Positions 29,925 through 42,649 of a stretch of 64,000 nt of DNA are shown piece by piece; within the stretch, counting starts at the first letter, position 1, and each line of letters opens with the position of its first letter. The notes beneath the pieces were generated by a model. That model was not told where the DNA came from. It ran no database searches and worked only from the letters and a program-made list of their open reading frames with translations. The position numbers and the translations under genes were made by a program. Origin of the DNA: Terebella lapidaria (lineage: Eukaryota > Annelida > Polychaeta > Terebellida > Terebellidae); assembly GCA_949152475.1 (NCBI GenBank), contig OX424570.1, positions 6,808,181 to 6,872,180 on the forward strand, in the 5' to 3' direction.

Positions 29925-32900
29925 TCACACATCGCATACAGCTGGGCGCTCGTGGTAGTCAAAACCAGGTGTCCAGCACCGATTGGCCGAGAACTCGCTA
30001 GGGGGCACCTCCGAGGCACGGGTATCTGACAGGTTACACTCCTCATGCGAGTCACGGTAGTCAATCGATTTACAGTAAAACTCTGTCACGTCGATACATC
30101 GCTGAAAACATTCGGCCAGCGTGGTGTTGAAGTGTTTCTCATTGTTGTAGTGCTTGATGCAGCCTCCGGGAAAAGCCTCAAAACTATTGCAATCTGAAAG
30201 TATAATTATTGGAACTTTTTTCTTCCCATGACCTAGAGCATACATTCATGTTGTAGGCAAATAATGCAGTATTTGTTCATTTGATTCAGTCACTAGTTTC
30301 ACTGTTCGCACCGAACACCCATCATAAACATAATCAACAAAAATGGGAAGAACATTGCTCAATTCCAGATGTCAATACTGTTAAGAACGTCCACGAACCT
30401 TTCGACATCGTACAAATTCAAGAAAACTTAGTTTGAAGTGTTACATATTTCTGACGTCTAACCAATTCTGTGATAATGCTCTTTAAAGCGTATATATCAT
30501 ATACACGCACATTAACGTCCGCTACAAAAAATGAGGTACTGAAGAGTCAAATTTCAAAAGTTATTTCTTGAATATTATCTCATCAAAATGACCTATTTCT
30601 ATAGAGTAATTGATCAGCATCCTAGTACTGAAAAGACAATAAGGGGGGTCGCCTTGCTGGATCACAAACATTTACCTAAAATGACAAAAATTATGGCATT
30701 TTTGCTCATTTTCTGGCCATATTCACATCTTAAAATCGTGTTTTCCATGCGAACGGATACGGTGACCTCCTATTTTCTTTTCAGTTTTAGGATGCTAATC
30801 AGTTACTTTATAAAATATGTCATTTTGAAGCTCTAGAATATTTTGATACAGTTATTTATTTAAAAAAAACTCGTTGGCCCCCTCCCCTCACGGTTTGGAG
30901 TGGACTACCTTAAAACGTAGACATTTATATATATGCATGAATAGAAAAGTGGAATTGTTCGCACTAATAACCAGAATATCACGCACCTGCTTCACACCGA
31001 TGTCCTCCATATTGATAGGGGCATTCACAGATAAACCTTCCGTAGCCATTGATGCAGGTGCCACCATTTAAACAGGGGTTCGACTGACATTCATCTGTGA
31101 AAGAAATGCATACCTTAAAATCACATCATTCCTTATTTTGAGTGCGTTTGCAGTAATAGTAACTTCCAGTTACGCATACATAAAATAGTAAATTCACCGC
31201 GGAAAACCGTAGTTAGAAGGAACATATCTATAGTGGTTTATCCATCAGTCAAGTAGCAAGGTCCACCATATGAATTAACGGACCTGTACTCGGGAGAAAC
31301 TTTTCTCCCGAGTACGACTGCATCAAAAGACACCCTTAGCGACTGGATCAATGGAAAATAGGACCAAGGGCCCCGTATACGGCAGATTATTAGAATATTC
31401 GATCAATTGAACATACAGATCGCATACCCTTCTCCATCAAGTTTTGGACAAGCATCAACAATAATAGCATCCATCATCCAGTATGCATACAACACCTGCT
31501 GTAGTACTACTAATGTGTTACCTGAAATCATTATTACAAGAATCATCAATCCACATAATCAAAATCTGCATGATTGTATTGGTGGTAATAGTTTATTTAA
31601 GCCCCAGTCCAGATCCCGGATGGTCCGGTGTCTGATCCGTGTTGACATCGTGTTGGTACCGGGATGGTCCTGGATTGTCCTGGACAGTCCGTGTTCGTCC
31701 GTGTTGGTCCATGAGTCAAGTTTTTGAGTTTTTGACCATCAAAAACTGTCAGGGTGATCCGAGACGATCATTCGCTCCGGGCTGGTCTGTGTAGCTGCCT
31801 TGTCCTGAGTGATCCGTAGTGGCTCAGTTTGGGATATATAATATCATGATTATAGTACATCTGGTTGCATCGCGACAACCAGCAGGCGATAATAAGCACA
31901 TATTCTTTGATAAATTACATGTAAGTGGTATTGTAGTCTAATAAGTATATTGCTATAATTAGTTAAATATATTATTCAGTGGAGTATTTTATAAGTTATT
32001 GGCCCATGTAATATCCAGCTTATTCAGGCGTACATGTAGACATACTGCACGTCAATTCTGATCCACATTACACAACACTACTTATCACGAAACGTAGTCT
32101 TGACACCAATATCAGTGACAATTAAACCAACGTACACTAATGATAACGTGTTAGTTGCAATTAATGTTATTTTCACGAGATGCGGCTTGTTTTTCATTCT
32201 CACTAACAGTTTGTGTATTTTATTATCGGTTTCTTTCCAATAGAGAATAACTTTTCATTAACATCATGTACAGTGGATAATTTAGCACAACAACCTATTT
32301 TCATTAAATTACATGCCATGTTTCAGTAATTGCAACATTTATTATTTTGATTTCAATTATAACATGAACATAGTTATTGATATAGCCATTTATATGGCAC
32401 TTCCGTCCGGGATGGTCCGGGGTGGTATGGGATGGTCCTTGTTGGTGCCGTGTTGGGGCCGGGACGGTTCGGCGTTTGTCCGTGTTGGCACCGTGTCTGC
32501 ACCGTGTTAGTCTGGGATGGTCCGTGATAGGCCGTGCTTACACCGGGTTGATCCGGGATGGACCGTGACAGGTACCGTGTTGGGTTAAGGATGATCCGAG
32601 TTGGCACCTGGGCTCTACAGGGAAGGTCCGGGTCGCCCGTGTTGCTACCGTGTAGGTTCCGGGGTGTTCGTCATGTGCCATTTTTGGGGGGCAAAACATC
32701 CCGGGGCACCCCAGACCATGTGATGTCATGATCTGCGCTCTTCCGTGTTCGTCTGGCTCCATATGGGACTGGGGCTTCACAAACTCTCATAAATCGATAT
32801 GGCAAAAAGAATTCAAATTTCTATTTGGTTTGTGAAACAAATCTGCACATCAATAATTCTTTTCGAAAGGAAATGCAATAACATTCGTGGTATAAAAGAC

Positions 32901-35900
32901 ACAATAGCCAAGCATGACTAACAGCGACAACAGTGAAAACCGTCACGTAGTTGACATTATTCAAGTGTAATATTTCCCTGCTGGCTGTGAAGAGACCCGA
33001 TGATTAAAGCTTTACCCACCACGAATCTCTGTATTAATCACGCCCCACTCTTCAACTTACTCAATGCAATTACTTTCTGTTATTCCTACTATATAATTCA
33101 CCGGAGCTGTTTTTTGTAAACAGAGAACAGGAGAAGTTCACGACGCGACCTCCACCTGTGGTTCTGTACATGAAAATATATGCATTAAAATTGTTATCAT
33201 CTTTTAAGGTGTAGATTGATTTATCATGCTTATCTGCTGTATGCATTGCTGTAGGATTAGTTAACATTCGAATGCTAGCAGGAAAAATAACATCAACATC
33301 TTTCAGCATCGGTTGAGACTGGAAATACATGTGCTAGTGATACGAGAATAGCAGATTTCGATGTATTGTTAAGCAAGTATTGACACTAGGGTATGTGTAT
33401 GAGGTATATGACGTTTATTTCATGTTCATTGGATTTCTTTACCCTGAGAGTTTTACTCTCAAACTTACCAGTTCTGCTCATGACAATTATACGATTCGGC
33501 TGATTTCTTATATCAAGTTACATTCATTATGATGTGAACTGATACATACGTATCAAAGCATTTCTTCTTTATAACGTTGGTTTTCTTGGTTAAATAAAAT
33601 TGATTACATCACTCAAGATGTTCGATCGCTCATAATGATTTCACCAGCTATGTTTGGTGATTTTGCCCAAAGATTGCGATAGGAGTTTGGCTTTTTCACA
33701 CACTATTCTTGTTTTGGCCGCTTCGTATTCGAAGCACGTGTGTCTCCCTAGCGACGCACTGTCTTTGCCCTTTCCACTTTACTGTAACAATGGTCTGACA
33801 TCAAGTCCTTGCTCTCGTGCGCTGGCAGCTATATAAGCTAGCAGCCTGTCTTGCTTACTCGGAATTGTCTCAAGAGCAGTCAAGTTGAGAGGACGACGGC
33901 GGGCACGGCCATTTGCCCTAAGTCCCCTTTTCCCGAAGACAAATTTAAATATTTTGATCCAAGCATCTCGAGGTCCCCAAATATATATCTCTATTCTCAA
34001 CAGTGTTACCTCCACGACCCATTACATATTATTTCTTGTCTTGGATAGCGAGGTCCAGTTTGAGCACTCCATATCATAATAAGTTGAAGGACACTGAATA
34101 CACGATACATTATTTCATACCTTTGAAGTTAAAATAATCACCGAACAATGAATATAAATTCTAAAAAAAATCAGTTTGTGGGACCTATCCTAAGATATCA
34201 CCATACAAAGTTTCATCAAGTAATCTTCTATCACAATCAAAAAGATTCCAAACGGTCAAGGATGATGACAAAAAGGCGAGCGGCCTACTGAGCAATAAAT
34301 TAATAACAATTGGGTGGGCATTTTCGCAATAAGTTATAAGTGTTCCACTATGAATAGGATTTCTTAATGGAACCAAACTATTTACAATGCTGAATACATG
34401 TATTTATAACTTTCATGTTCTACCAAAGCCCTTTCTAAAATATTAACTACTATATTGTCTAAAATTAAACAGGGTCTCCAAAAGTACTCTGAAACCATCT
34501 ATTCTAGAAGTGGTATAAACCAAATGTGGATATTAAAAAATTCCATTCGCAATAAGTTATAAGTGTTCCACTATGAATAGGATTTCTTAATGGAACCAAA
34601 CTATTTACAATGCTGAATACATGTATTTATAACTTTCATGTTCTACCAAAGCCCTTTCTAAAATATTAACTACTATATTGTCTAAAATTAAACAGGGTCT
34701 CCAAAAGTACTCTGAAACCATCTATTCTAGAAGTGGTATAAACCAAATGTGGATATTAAAAAATTCCAAATCTTTATTGGAATATCTACATGCGCACACA
34801 CTTTCAACAGTAACGTCTATCAAAACATTTGATTTCTCCACTTTGTACACAACTATACCTCATTCTGAACTGAAATCTCAGCTTAAAAAACTAATCAATA
34901 ATTCATTTTTCTCTAAAAAGGGACAACGTCGGTACCACTATATTGTAGTTAAATATAATACCGCTTATTTTGTTAAAGGCGACTCTGATGCCCCATACAA
35001 ATATACTGAAATAGATGTGGTAAATATGGTTAATTTTCTGATTGATAATATTTTTGTGGAATTTGGTGGTCGAATATTTCAACAAACTATTGGTATTCCC
35101 ATGGGTACAAACTGTGCACCATTATTGGCAGACCTGTTTTTATACTCATATGAATCAGATTTTATCCAACATTTACAAAGAGGAGGTTCTAAGAAACTAA
35201 CATGTAATTTTAATTTCACTTTCCGATACATAGATGATGTATTGTCGCTAAATAATCCCAAGTTTGGTGATTATTTGGATATCATATATCCTAAGGAACT
35301 TGAAATTAAGGATACTACAGAATCCGCTAATTTTTCCAACTATCTAGACCTGAGGTTGGAGATTGATAATGATTCTAACCTGTCAACTAGATTATATGAC
35401 AAACGTGATGATTTCAATTTTTCCATAGTCAATTTCCCTTTTCTAAGCAGCAACATTCCTATGTCACCGGCATATGGTGTGTTTGTTTCTCAACTTATAC
35501 GCTATTCCAGAGCTAGTTGCAAATATGAGGACTTTGTCTATCGAAGTGCCCAGCTAGTCTCTAAACTGCTACGACAAGGATATGTTTTACCAAGACTTAT
35601 CGCTGCGTTTAAGAAATTCTATGGACGTCATCATGATCTGGTTGATAAATACAGCAAATCCATGTCTGCCATGCAACTAGATCTATTTTCATGTTAATTT
35701 TGGGGAATTCATGACGGGTGCCACTAGTGGGGCAGGAAATGCTCACTCTTTCCGGAACACCTGATTTCACCTCCTGATGGCCATTTACGGGGGTTCATGA
35801 GTTTCCCTGTCATTTTTGTTTTCTCTCACTTCGTATGCCTGATATGACTTTCTGTCCCCGGACTATGAGATTGGATAACGGACCCTGTTTTGTTTGCTCG

Positions 35901-38613
35901 GAATACTTGATACTGGGTATTGATTCCACGTCTATTTCATTATTCCAAAATTTCCTTTATTGCTTGTGCACCTAATAATGGCATCACACGAGAAGTGTAC
36001 AAACTACGCTCACAGACAGCTAGGTATAATGATCTTTAGACAATGCACATACTTAAGACCAGAGTTCAAACATTGGAAAAATACACAAAAGGTGTCGATT
36101 AGGTTGTCATGGCAACGTCGATGAACTTGCACTCCTAACAATCAACAATTGTCAGTTATTTATACTGGCTGTGGTACATCTGACCCCATACTACAATGAT
36201 AGTATACCGGAAGATTTTTAAAGCTTATTCATTTTATTGGACCCAGTTGACATTTGAAGGGTAAAGTCAATATTAATTATGTACGTTTATTAGTGATCCT
36301 TTACTGATATGACCTCAGGCTATGTTTTGCAGATGTTGGGCTCTGGATTTTCATGATGTGTATTGAACAACTATATAATGCTGTACATACTGGCCATTAC
36401 ACGAAAAAGTTTTCGACTTGTACGTCTGTATTGGAAATGGGAATCAAAAACACCAAAGCACGAATGATTCAAATGCATAACACTTCCCAAACACTCCACC
36501 AGCACAAATATTATTCGGTATTGGTCATGTTGATTGGCCTAAAATTAGGGAATTTTGAGTCGTCCCAGAACCGATTCCGAATGAAACATATGACGAAATT
36601 TGTATACTGAATCCTATTTAGTACACGAGGGAAGTGAACAGTTCAAAACCTGGTTCAATGTCACTATATCCGAGAAGAAAAGGACGGAAATCGACTACAG
36701 GTGTGGTGATATCAATTTCAAATGTTGTTTTAATAGAAATACATAGTATTTATTTGTTTGCGTGCCCAGCATTGCGTGTTATCCACAATGTCACCATTAC
36801 GAACACGTAAAGATCTGATGCTTTTCAAGAAGAGATGTTGATCTCAACATGAATCAGAAAGATGTCGATGAAAATTTGGACGACAACAGATCATCATTTC
36901 AATTATGAATGGCCGCGACGTATCAGAAGAAATCAATACATTATTGAACGAGGGTCCACCATTTAGACATCAAAAACAATGTCTCGGGCTGGATGTGAGA
37001 ATCTCCACAATAAACCTTCTTCTCTGAAAGAGCATCGTGATCCATACACATGTTTTACCCCTGAGCATGGTATTGAATCTTTCCTTGCACTGACAACACA
37101 GTAACTATTGGCGTCGCCAAAGGTGGTGACTAGTCAGTTGAAAACAACCAATTAGTCTACAAGAACATCCTGCTCCGGAGGTGTCTTGACCGGGTTGCAA
37201 TTGTCGTTGGAATTATCCGATCGATAACTAATCATTGAGTCCGGTTTCTGGGACAATCAAAGGACGTTTACCTATCAGAAACTTGTCATAAACAGGGAGA
37301 TCATAGCAGTGTGAATCGTCCAGTCTTAATCGGTAGAAACAACATTAATTAGTTACGTCTCGAAAAATATTACGTCTGCGAATACCGATAATACTGTAAA
37401 CAATAAGACTAGTTGTATTCGAAATATTTCCATGAAAGTACATAAATATGGAACCGATACCCAAATACAGAGTATTCCGAGCGAACAAAACCATATCCGT
37501 TATCCAATCCCAACCGCCAGTGTCAGGCAAAATCGAACTTTTGTGGAACAAAGATATGACCATAGGAGGGCGGAATCAGGTGTTCCCAAAAGAGTGAGAA
37601 TTTCCTGCCCCACCCGTCATGAATTAAAGAATATGCAAACAAATCTTGCAGCATAGTTGTCACAGATTTGGTTTACTTGTCAACCAGATCGTGATGACGT
37701 CCATATAATTCGTACAGGTCCATATAATTTGCTATTAGTTTTGGAAATATGTACCAGTATCCTTGTCGCACCGTTTCGACTAGCTGGAACAATAAGTTTA
37801 CTGACAAACTTATTTCAACTTTCCGACACCACAAACGCTATACTTATGGCAAGCTTTTTTTTTTAAAGACAAAAATGTTATGTGAACAATATCACTGCAA
37901 TTATCAACATACTGATAAAGTTTTTTCATCAATTCGAATACGTCATATAACGTAGACATTTGGTACAAAACTGGGGCTTCCGATAGTATGTACGCATTTA
38001 ATCGGTCTATGATTGAAATGATACACTATTCGTGTCTCTATAATGCAACAACCGAGTGGTCAAATCTGTTACGACGTTTGTCATAATAAATGCAAGACAA
38101 ATATATGCTCGGATAGCACGTTTTGTGAAAATGCCGCTAAATTCGTTACCGAAAATAGCATCGCGTGCATTTGGTAGGGCATTCACAGCTGACAAGAATA
38201 GTCCAGCATTTCAAAGTGACAAGAAGTGACATTCGTCCTGTTATATGTGTCTAAGTTTTATTTTAGTTTTCATTACCTATCGTGTTTTCCACGAGGGCGC
38301 TTCCGCCAGGAGCAGATACAAATCCAGAACCTTCGGCATCCTGCAGCAAATCACAGTACGACACACTCATTGGCGAGTAATCCTTCCTAACGTTTGCGGC
38401 GTGGCAACCTTCATCCTGGCCGCATAGCCAACCACACGTGGCAACATCGGGCACTTTGAAAGTATATGTAATTCGGGAACAGTTGAATATTTCGTTGTTG
38501 ATCTTTTGAAATAACTTCGATGTAAATTGTGACTCTGTATAAACGATCGAGATGTACACGAAAAGAGTAGTTATTCGCAGAGACGAACTCTTTTTAATGC
38601 AGGTAAGCGTCAT
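29925..38613 (-). CDS. gene B: secreted PAN-EGF-PAN protein
   Basis: Three exons, 38613-38277, 31094-30987 and 30193-29925, phase 1 at both junctions, encode 237 residues. Exon 1 has a signal peptide ([15 protein letters not shown] region) and the PAN-like module C-GWL-C, C-HAAN, YCDLL, plus one extra cysteine upstream of the module. Exon 2 is a regular six-cysteine EGF (NPCLNGGTC...[12 protein letters not shown]). Exon 3 is the eight-cysteine apple module with FYCKSIDY and ECNLSD. Donors are GTAATG and GTGCGT; both acceptors have pyrimidine tracts. The 7.2 kb first intron contains a Penelope-like element and GC-rich arrays. Joining the distant first exon rests on phase and family match, not transcripts: exon 1 could belong to another, missing family member. 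Confidence 0.7.
31286..31315. repeat. 30 bp hairpin
   Basis: Fourteen-base perfect arms (GTACTCGGGAGAAA and its complement) around a 2 bp loop, in gene B intron 1. Confidence 0.7.
31601..32775. repeat. two GC-rich minisatellite blocks with inverted outer ends
   Basis: Blocks at 31605-31830 and 32395-32770 are degenerate arrays of GGTCCGGGATGGTCC and CCGTGTTGG words, both in the same orientation, separated by AT-rich DNA. The outer edges read AAGCCCCAGTCC (31600) and GGACTGGGGCTT (to 32777), an inverted pair. This suggests one element of about 1.17 kb with subterminal arrays. I could not find a convincing target duplication, so it is kept as a repeat. Confidence 0.5.
32800..34322. other. no confident gene; two coding-like stretches on minus strand
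   Basis: 33070-33318 (-) begins after an acceptor-like TATTTCCAG and reads [15 protein letters not shown] through [18 protein letters not shown] to a stop, like a terminal exon. 33779-33930 (-) reads [19 protein letters not shown] recognise neither and found no joining exons. Confidence 0.25.
34323..35935 (+). mobile_element. Penelope-like element, partial, with 223 bp tandem start
   Basis: The reverse transcriptase (34678-35697) is followed by a 240 bp 3' part: TTCATGACGGGTGCCACTAG, GGGGCAGGAAATGC, TTTCCGGAACACCTGATTTC, and a final AATACTTGATACTGGG. I recall closely related 3' sequence from bivalve repeats, but could not check it here. The 5' side shows a direct tandem duplication, 34323-34545 and 34546-34768, covering upstream DNA plus the start of the RT frame. 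Such partial tandem copies are usual for Penelope-like insertions. Two shorter copies of the same 3' part lie nearby on the minus strand (37440-37630, 40366-40810). Confidence 0.75.
34678..35697 (+). CDS. Penelope-like reverse transcriptase (339 aa, N-terminally partial)
   Basis: Core motifs are intact: [12 protein letters not shown] at residues 51-62 (motif A aspartate), [18 protein letters not shown] at 139-156 and RYIDDVLS at 183-190 (catalytic DD). The C-terminus, [18 protein letters not shown] then DLFSC and a stop, closes without the GIY-YIG endonuclease that canonical Penelope elements carry there, and no such domain is seen in the 3' flank. This fits an endonuclease-less type or one of the groups with an N-terminal endonuclease; since the 5' part is missing here, that cannot be settled. 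The first methionine is internal to the original protein. Confidence 0.8.
   Translation: MSKIKQGLQKYSETIYSRSGINQMWILKNSKSLLEYLHAHTLSTVTSIKTFDFSTLYTTIPHSELKSQLKKLINNSFFSKKGQRRYHYIVVKYNTAYFVKGDSDAPYKYTEIDVVNMVNFLIDNIFVEFGGRIFQQTIGIPMGTNCAPLLADLFLYSYESDFIQHLQRGGSKKLTCNFNFTFRYIDDVLSLNNPKFGDYLDIIYPKELEIKDTTESANFSNYLDLRLEIDNDSNLSTRLYDKRDDFNFSIVNFPFLSSNIPMSPAYGVFVSQLIRYSRASCKYEDFVYRSAQLVSKLLRQGYVLPRLIAAFKKFYGRHHDLVDKYSKSMSAMQLDLFSC
36000..37430. other. no gene recognised (gene B intron 1)
   Basis: AT-rich intronic DNA with short frames only. No bounded element was found. Confidence 0.4.
37440..37630 (-). mobile_element. Penelope-like 3' end fragment, diverged
   Basis: On the minus strand this matches the 3' part of the element at 34323-35935: GGGGCAGGAAATTCTCAC, CACCTGATTCCGCCC, and GTTCGCTCGGAATACTC. 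It lacks RT sequence, as expected for a severely truncated insertion. Confidence 0.65.
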
Positions 38614-38639
38614 CCTTCCGTTGCTTATCCAAGACTAAA

Positions 38640-39580
38640 CAAATAAACAGCACAGGTGGGTATTTAGGGGAGATCCGTTGTGACGCTCTTTCCGATCAAT
38701 AGGACTTAGCTCGGAGGAGAATCAACAGCATCGACTGAGGGCTGATGAACGGTTGTGAATATGTCAAGCGCGATTGCTCAACACGGCGTTCTATCCTCGA
38801 AACAAAAGCCGTCCACACCGCATGGATCGTGTCATAGCAAAATTATTGGACAATACATGTAATCATGTGATTATGCCCACTAATTGTGCCTTCTCTATAT
38901 GCAGTCGATACTACCTCCAGAATATGCACTGATGACCCCGAAATTTGAAATTGACATTTGAACATACTAAAAAAATACACGTTGTGAACGAATTGTTCAC
39001 ATAACATTAACATGTATTTTTACGCCAATAAATTAAGGCAGGGCCAACCGTGTTTATAGTATTGGGACCTGGCATGAAGTTAGAGATGATCATCATTTTG
39101 GCTTCTAAAGAACCGGAGCATCGTTTCTGAGATAAATGTTTCTCAGTGCATATATAAACAGGACGAAAATTGTTCCTTCGCTTAAATATCAGAAGAATAT
39201 GTCCGAGAACATGTTGGTTTACATTCCGTATGGCACATATTGTGAATTAGCTGTTTAAAGCCACAATTGCATTTGTAAACTACAGTTCACAGAAAACTAG
39301 TATATGAGTGCATGGTCGCACACAACCTATTAACCGTCGAATCGCTCGCTGCCGGTATCCGCGGAGAGCTCGCAAACGTAACCATTTGAAATAGCGACTA
39401 TAGTACGCTATATCTGGACGGATTCCAGTCAATAAGTACTATTTCTGACGTCACCAAGCGAAGTTGTTGCATATGGGTATAAGTTCTACATGTATAATCA
39501 AAAACTCTCAAACTCTCAGAATTTGAAGAAAGAACTCTGAATCACGATTTACACGCGTAGTCAAACAAAGATGTAGTGAG
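38640..39580. other. gene B upstream region
   Basis: Nothing recognised beyond AT-rich spacer; promoter elements cannot be placed with confidence. Confidence 0.3.
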
Positions 39581-39589
39581 TGCAGTGCT

Positions 39590-40365
39590 TAACAGCTTGC
39601 GTTCCTTATAGGACAAGTAGATCTGTTTCCTGTACACAAATTTGACTCTGATGTAGGTTGTTTACCAGTGTTAGAGCCCAGAGCAGTAAAAAGCAAATTC
39701 TGACCCAGAGTCACCCCAAGATATCTGATAGTTTCATTGGATATGGCAGAAATGTTGTTACATGTGACACTGAGAGCATCAACCTTTTGGTTTGAAGCTT
39801 TTGGTTTGAAGCAAAAATATGATTTCCGTTTTTCCCGAAGCGAAGTGTGACAATTTATTTGTCTCCATATAAACAAAGAAGGCTTTTAGTTGGGTACTCG
39901 AATTATCTCGAATATCAGTGGGATTTGTACCACTGATTACCAATGCTGAGTCATCAGCATAAAGATAGAGATCACGATCAACTGATTGAACCATGTCATT
40001 TACATAGTCCGTAAAAAGCATGGGGGATCTCAGAATCGATAACCATTAGTGGAGATTTACAATTATGTAACTCGAAAAATTGTTGCCTGTTTGACAGGTA
40101 AGAGTTCACCCACTAACATATGATATATTTAGACCAATTGCATCAAGTTTATATACCAAGATTTCATGATAAATGGTATGGAAAGCTTTTCATCCATATT
40201 GAAACGTATTTTGTCAACCAGTGCAGATTCCTGCAGTGCCCACGACCAAACCAAGATTAGAATTCATACAATATGTTGTATGAGTTGAGATAGTTGTACA
40301 ACTGACCGTACGCAACCCTTCTAGAATTTTAAATACAATACGTAAAATGACATTGGTCTATAGAC
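39590..40365 (-). mobile_element. LINE reverse transcriptase fragment
   Basis: On the minus strand, KAFHTIYHEIL (motif A region, aspartate replaced by histidine), then YVNDMVQSVDRDLYLYADDS (catalytic YADD), then NETIRYLGVTLGQNLL. This is the palm and part of the thumb of a Jockey-superfamily RT. The frame is broken by several stops and shifts, and the fragment is truncated at both ends. It abuts the Penelope 3' fragments at 40366. Confidence 0.7.
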
Positions 40366-40810
40366 GTGGAATCAATACCCAGTATTAAGTATTCCGAGCA
40401 AACAAAACAGGGTCCATTATCCAATCTCATAGTCCGGGGACAGAAAGTCATATCAGGCATACGAAGTGAGAGAAAACAAAAATGACAGGGAAACTCATGA
40501 ACCCCCGTAAATGGCCATTAGGAGGTGAAATCAGGTGTTCCGGAAAGAGTGAGCATTTCCTGCCCCACTAGTGAGAGTGAGCATTTCCTGCCCCACAAGT
40601 GGCACCCGTCATGAATTCCCCAAAATTCCGAGCGAGCAAAACAGAGTCCGTTATCCAATCTCATAATCCGGGGGCAGAAAGTCATATCAGGCATACGAAG
40701 TGAGCAAACAAAACAGGGTCCGTCATCCAATCTCACAGTCCGGGGACAGAAAGTAACATCAGGCACACGAAGCGAGAGAAAACAAAAACGACAAGGAAAC
40801 TGTGTAATTT
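40366..40810 (-). mobile_element. tandem Penelope-like 3' end fragments
   Basis: Three partial copies of the 3' part in a row on the minus strand: 40366-40620 (complete, ending GGAATACTTAATACTGGG), about 40622-40705, and about 40706-40810. A short internal duplication of GAGTGAGCATTTCCTGCCCC is present at 40545-40605. The tandem head-to-tail layout is characteristic of this element class. Confidence 0.7.
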
Positions 40811-40959
40811 CGTATTTGTGTAAACCTATAATTTCTGATATCGAGTCTGTCAACACAGTGGGATCACACGTGTCTTTTCATTCAGGATGAAAAGTAGACG
40901 TTCTCAGATAAGTTAATAATATATACCTATAGGCGACTTACAGCAGCAGCAGCACCGTC

Positions 40960-41170
40960 CGTTAAAAGCTTAGCTGAAGTATTTTCACTACCTGTGGCTT
41001 CACTAGCGTTGAGAGATTCTGGCAGTATACTGTGCACAGCCAGGAATTAACTCTGGAGAAGTTAGTTAATCTACTTGGTTGTATGATATGTCGTTCCGTA
41101 GTTGGATACAAACACCTCCCCCTCTGACGATTCTGTCCCTTCTTTCTAGTAGATACCTCGGAACATTTCG
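40960..41170. repeat. dispersed repeat, copy 1
   Basis: Matches 42650-42830: CACCTGTGGCTT-like, CTAGCGTTGAGAGATTCTGG, CAGTATACTGTGCA, ACACCTCCCC and CTGACGATTCTGTC. Class unknown. Confidence 0.65.
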
Positions 41171-41999
41171 TAGTCAGTGTTGAACCGTATGGTGACTCGG
41201 TACCTTTGAAGGTATCTGGGTTAGTTTTCTTGATGAAAAGGTGCAGTTCATCTACTTTGGCAGTAGGCTTCTTGCAGTTGCATGGATAAAATGTAAGCCA
41301 TGTCTTTGGAAACAGTCAAATTTGAAGTGATAACTTTTCTGACTCTCCTGCGTCTGCAACTGTGAGTCTGGGGAAATTTAACTGGAGTTTTTGTCTGTGA
41401 GACAGTGCTGAATAAAACCTAGTGGACAGTAGAAACACCTACATTTCACATATTGTCTGTTCCTGATAATGCCAGTGTGGCTTTAGCAGTAGATGTTTAG
41501 TACTATAGATTCAGTTATTTTCCAGTTTTTAGCATTTGTTTCTCAAAGTCAAAGTTGTGCTGTTCAACCATTTTGTCCAAACTCACCTGGCACTAACCAT
41601 TCACCAGGCGGCAACACGCACAATGGGCACCAGGGGACAACACTTAAATACCCAAATACTTTCAGACTCACTAGATGGCACATAGACTGACCATTACCAA
41701 AGTCTCATAACCTCCAGTCTTTCTAGAACATCCTCCCTTCCCTTGATATGAATATATCAAACTTAAATAAACAATCAATTCCCAATTATGCAATCAAATG
41801 TTCATCGAATATGTCACATGTCACTGAAAGTCCAGGGGACAGATGTATGTATCAACCTATTACCGCTGAAAATCAGATTTTGATGATGCCAATGAAAAAC
41901 CTAACATCAAAAACTTTCGCAATAGAAACAAAGCCTGACCACGACCCGACAAAGTTTCACGACCGGCCGTCTGATAGGCACTAGGTGGCAACACTTGAA

Positions 42000-42500
42000 T
42001 TTGTGTACGTTGGAGTGAGCAGCAGTTCATTTTTTGCAACAAATATCACTTCTACAACCGAACGTGGGAGCATTTTACTATGAGCCATGGCAAATTGCTG
42101 GCGCTTCCATTTCGCGCAAAATATGTCCAACAGTGGATATTATTTGGATGCATCGCCAAGTTTACTTTTTCCATGTTAGGACGCGGGGCACTCCCAGTTT
42201 TTTTTATGTGTAAATTGAATAATTCAACATCTATTATGTCGAAAGAGCTTGTTGTTGGGCACTAACCAGTGGTCTGCAGTGTTTCTGGAGGGTCTGGATG
42301 CCAAAGAGTTCATATAATCAATTCAGGTAAGATTCAACAGAAACGTGATCGTTGCACATTGTCATTTCCGCAATGGTCAGTTGGGGAGAATGCCTTTCTC
42401 TTTTCTTTTTGTTGTTTAGAGCTGGTTGGTTAGTCGCCGCAATGCCAAGGCTGGGAAATGAAAAGGGCGCGTTGCAACTGGTTGCACCCGACCACAACTT
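42000..42500. repeat. dispersed repeat related to 42900-43200 and 44735-44870
   Basis: The first part (TGGAGTGA, AACAGTGGATATTATTTG, GTCGAAAGAGCTT, GGGCACT) matches 42915-43190. The second part (GTGGTCTGCAGTG, GGAGGGTCTGGATGCC, TTGCACATTGTCATTTCCG) matches 44735-44830. An older composite repeat is present here in several shuffled pieces. Confidence 0.5.
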
Positions 42501-42649
42501 TTCAGCCATACTGTAGTTCCAATGTAAACTAGTCTACAAAGTTCTTCCAGGAGAAATTCGAAATTCGTGCTGCCGCAGAATTATGCTGTCGTGTCAATGA
42601 AGGTCGTCCAATAAAGCCACGAAGGACTCGATGTGGATGATTGAATCCA

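Noticed and set aside
32313-32780. Open frames in the GC-rich block (PTR, PGPS-rich)
   Set aside because: They are low-complexity translations of the GGTCC/GTGTTGG array.
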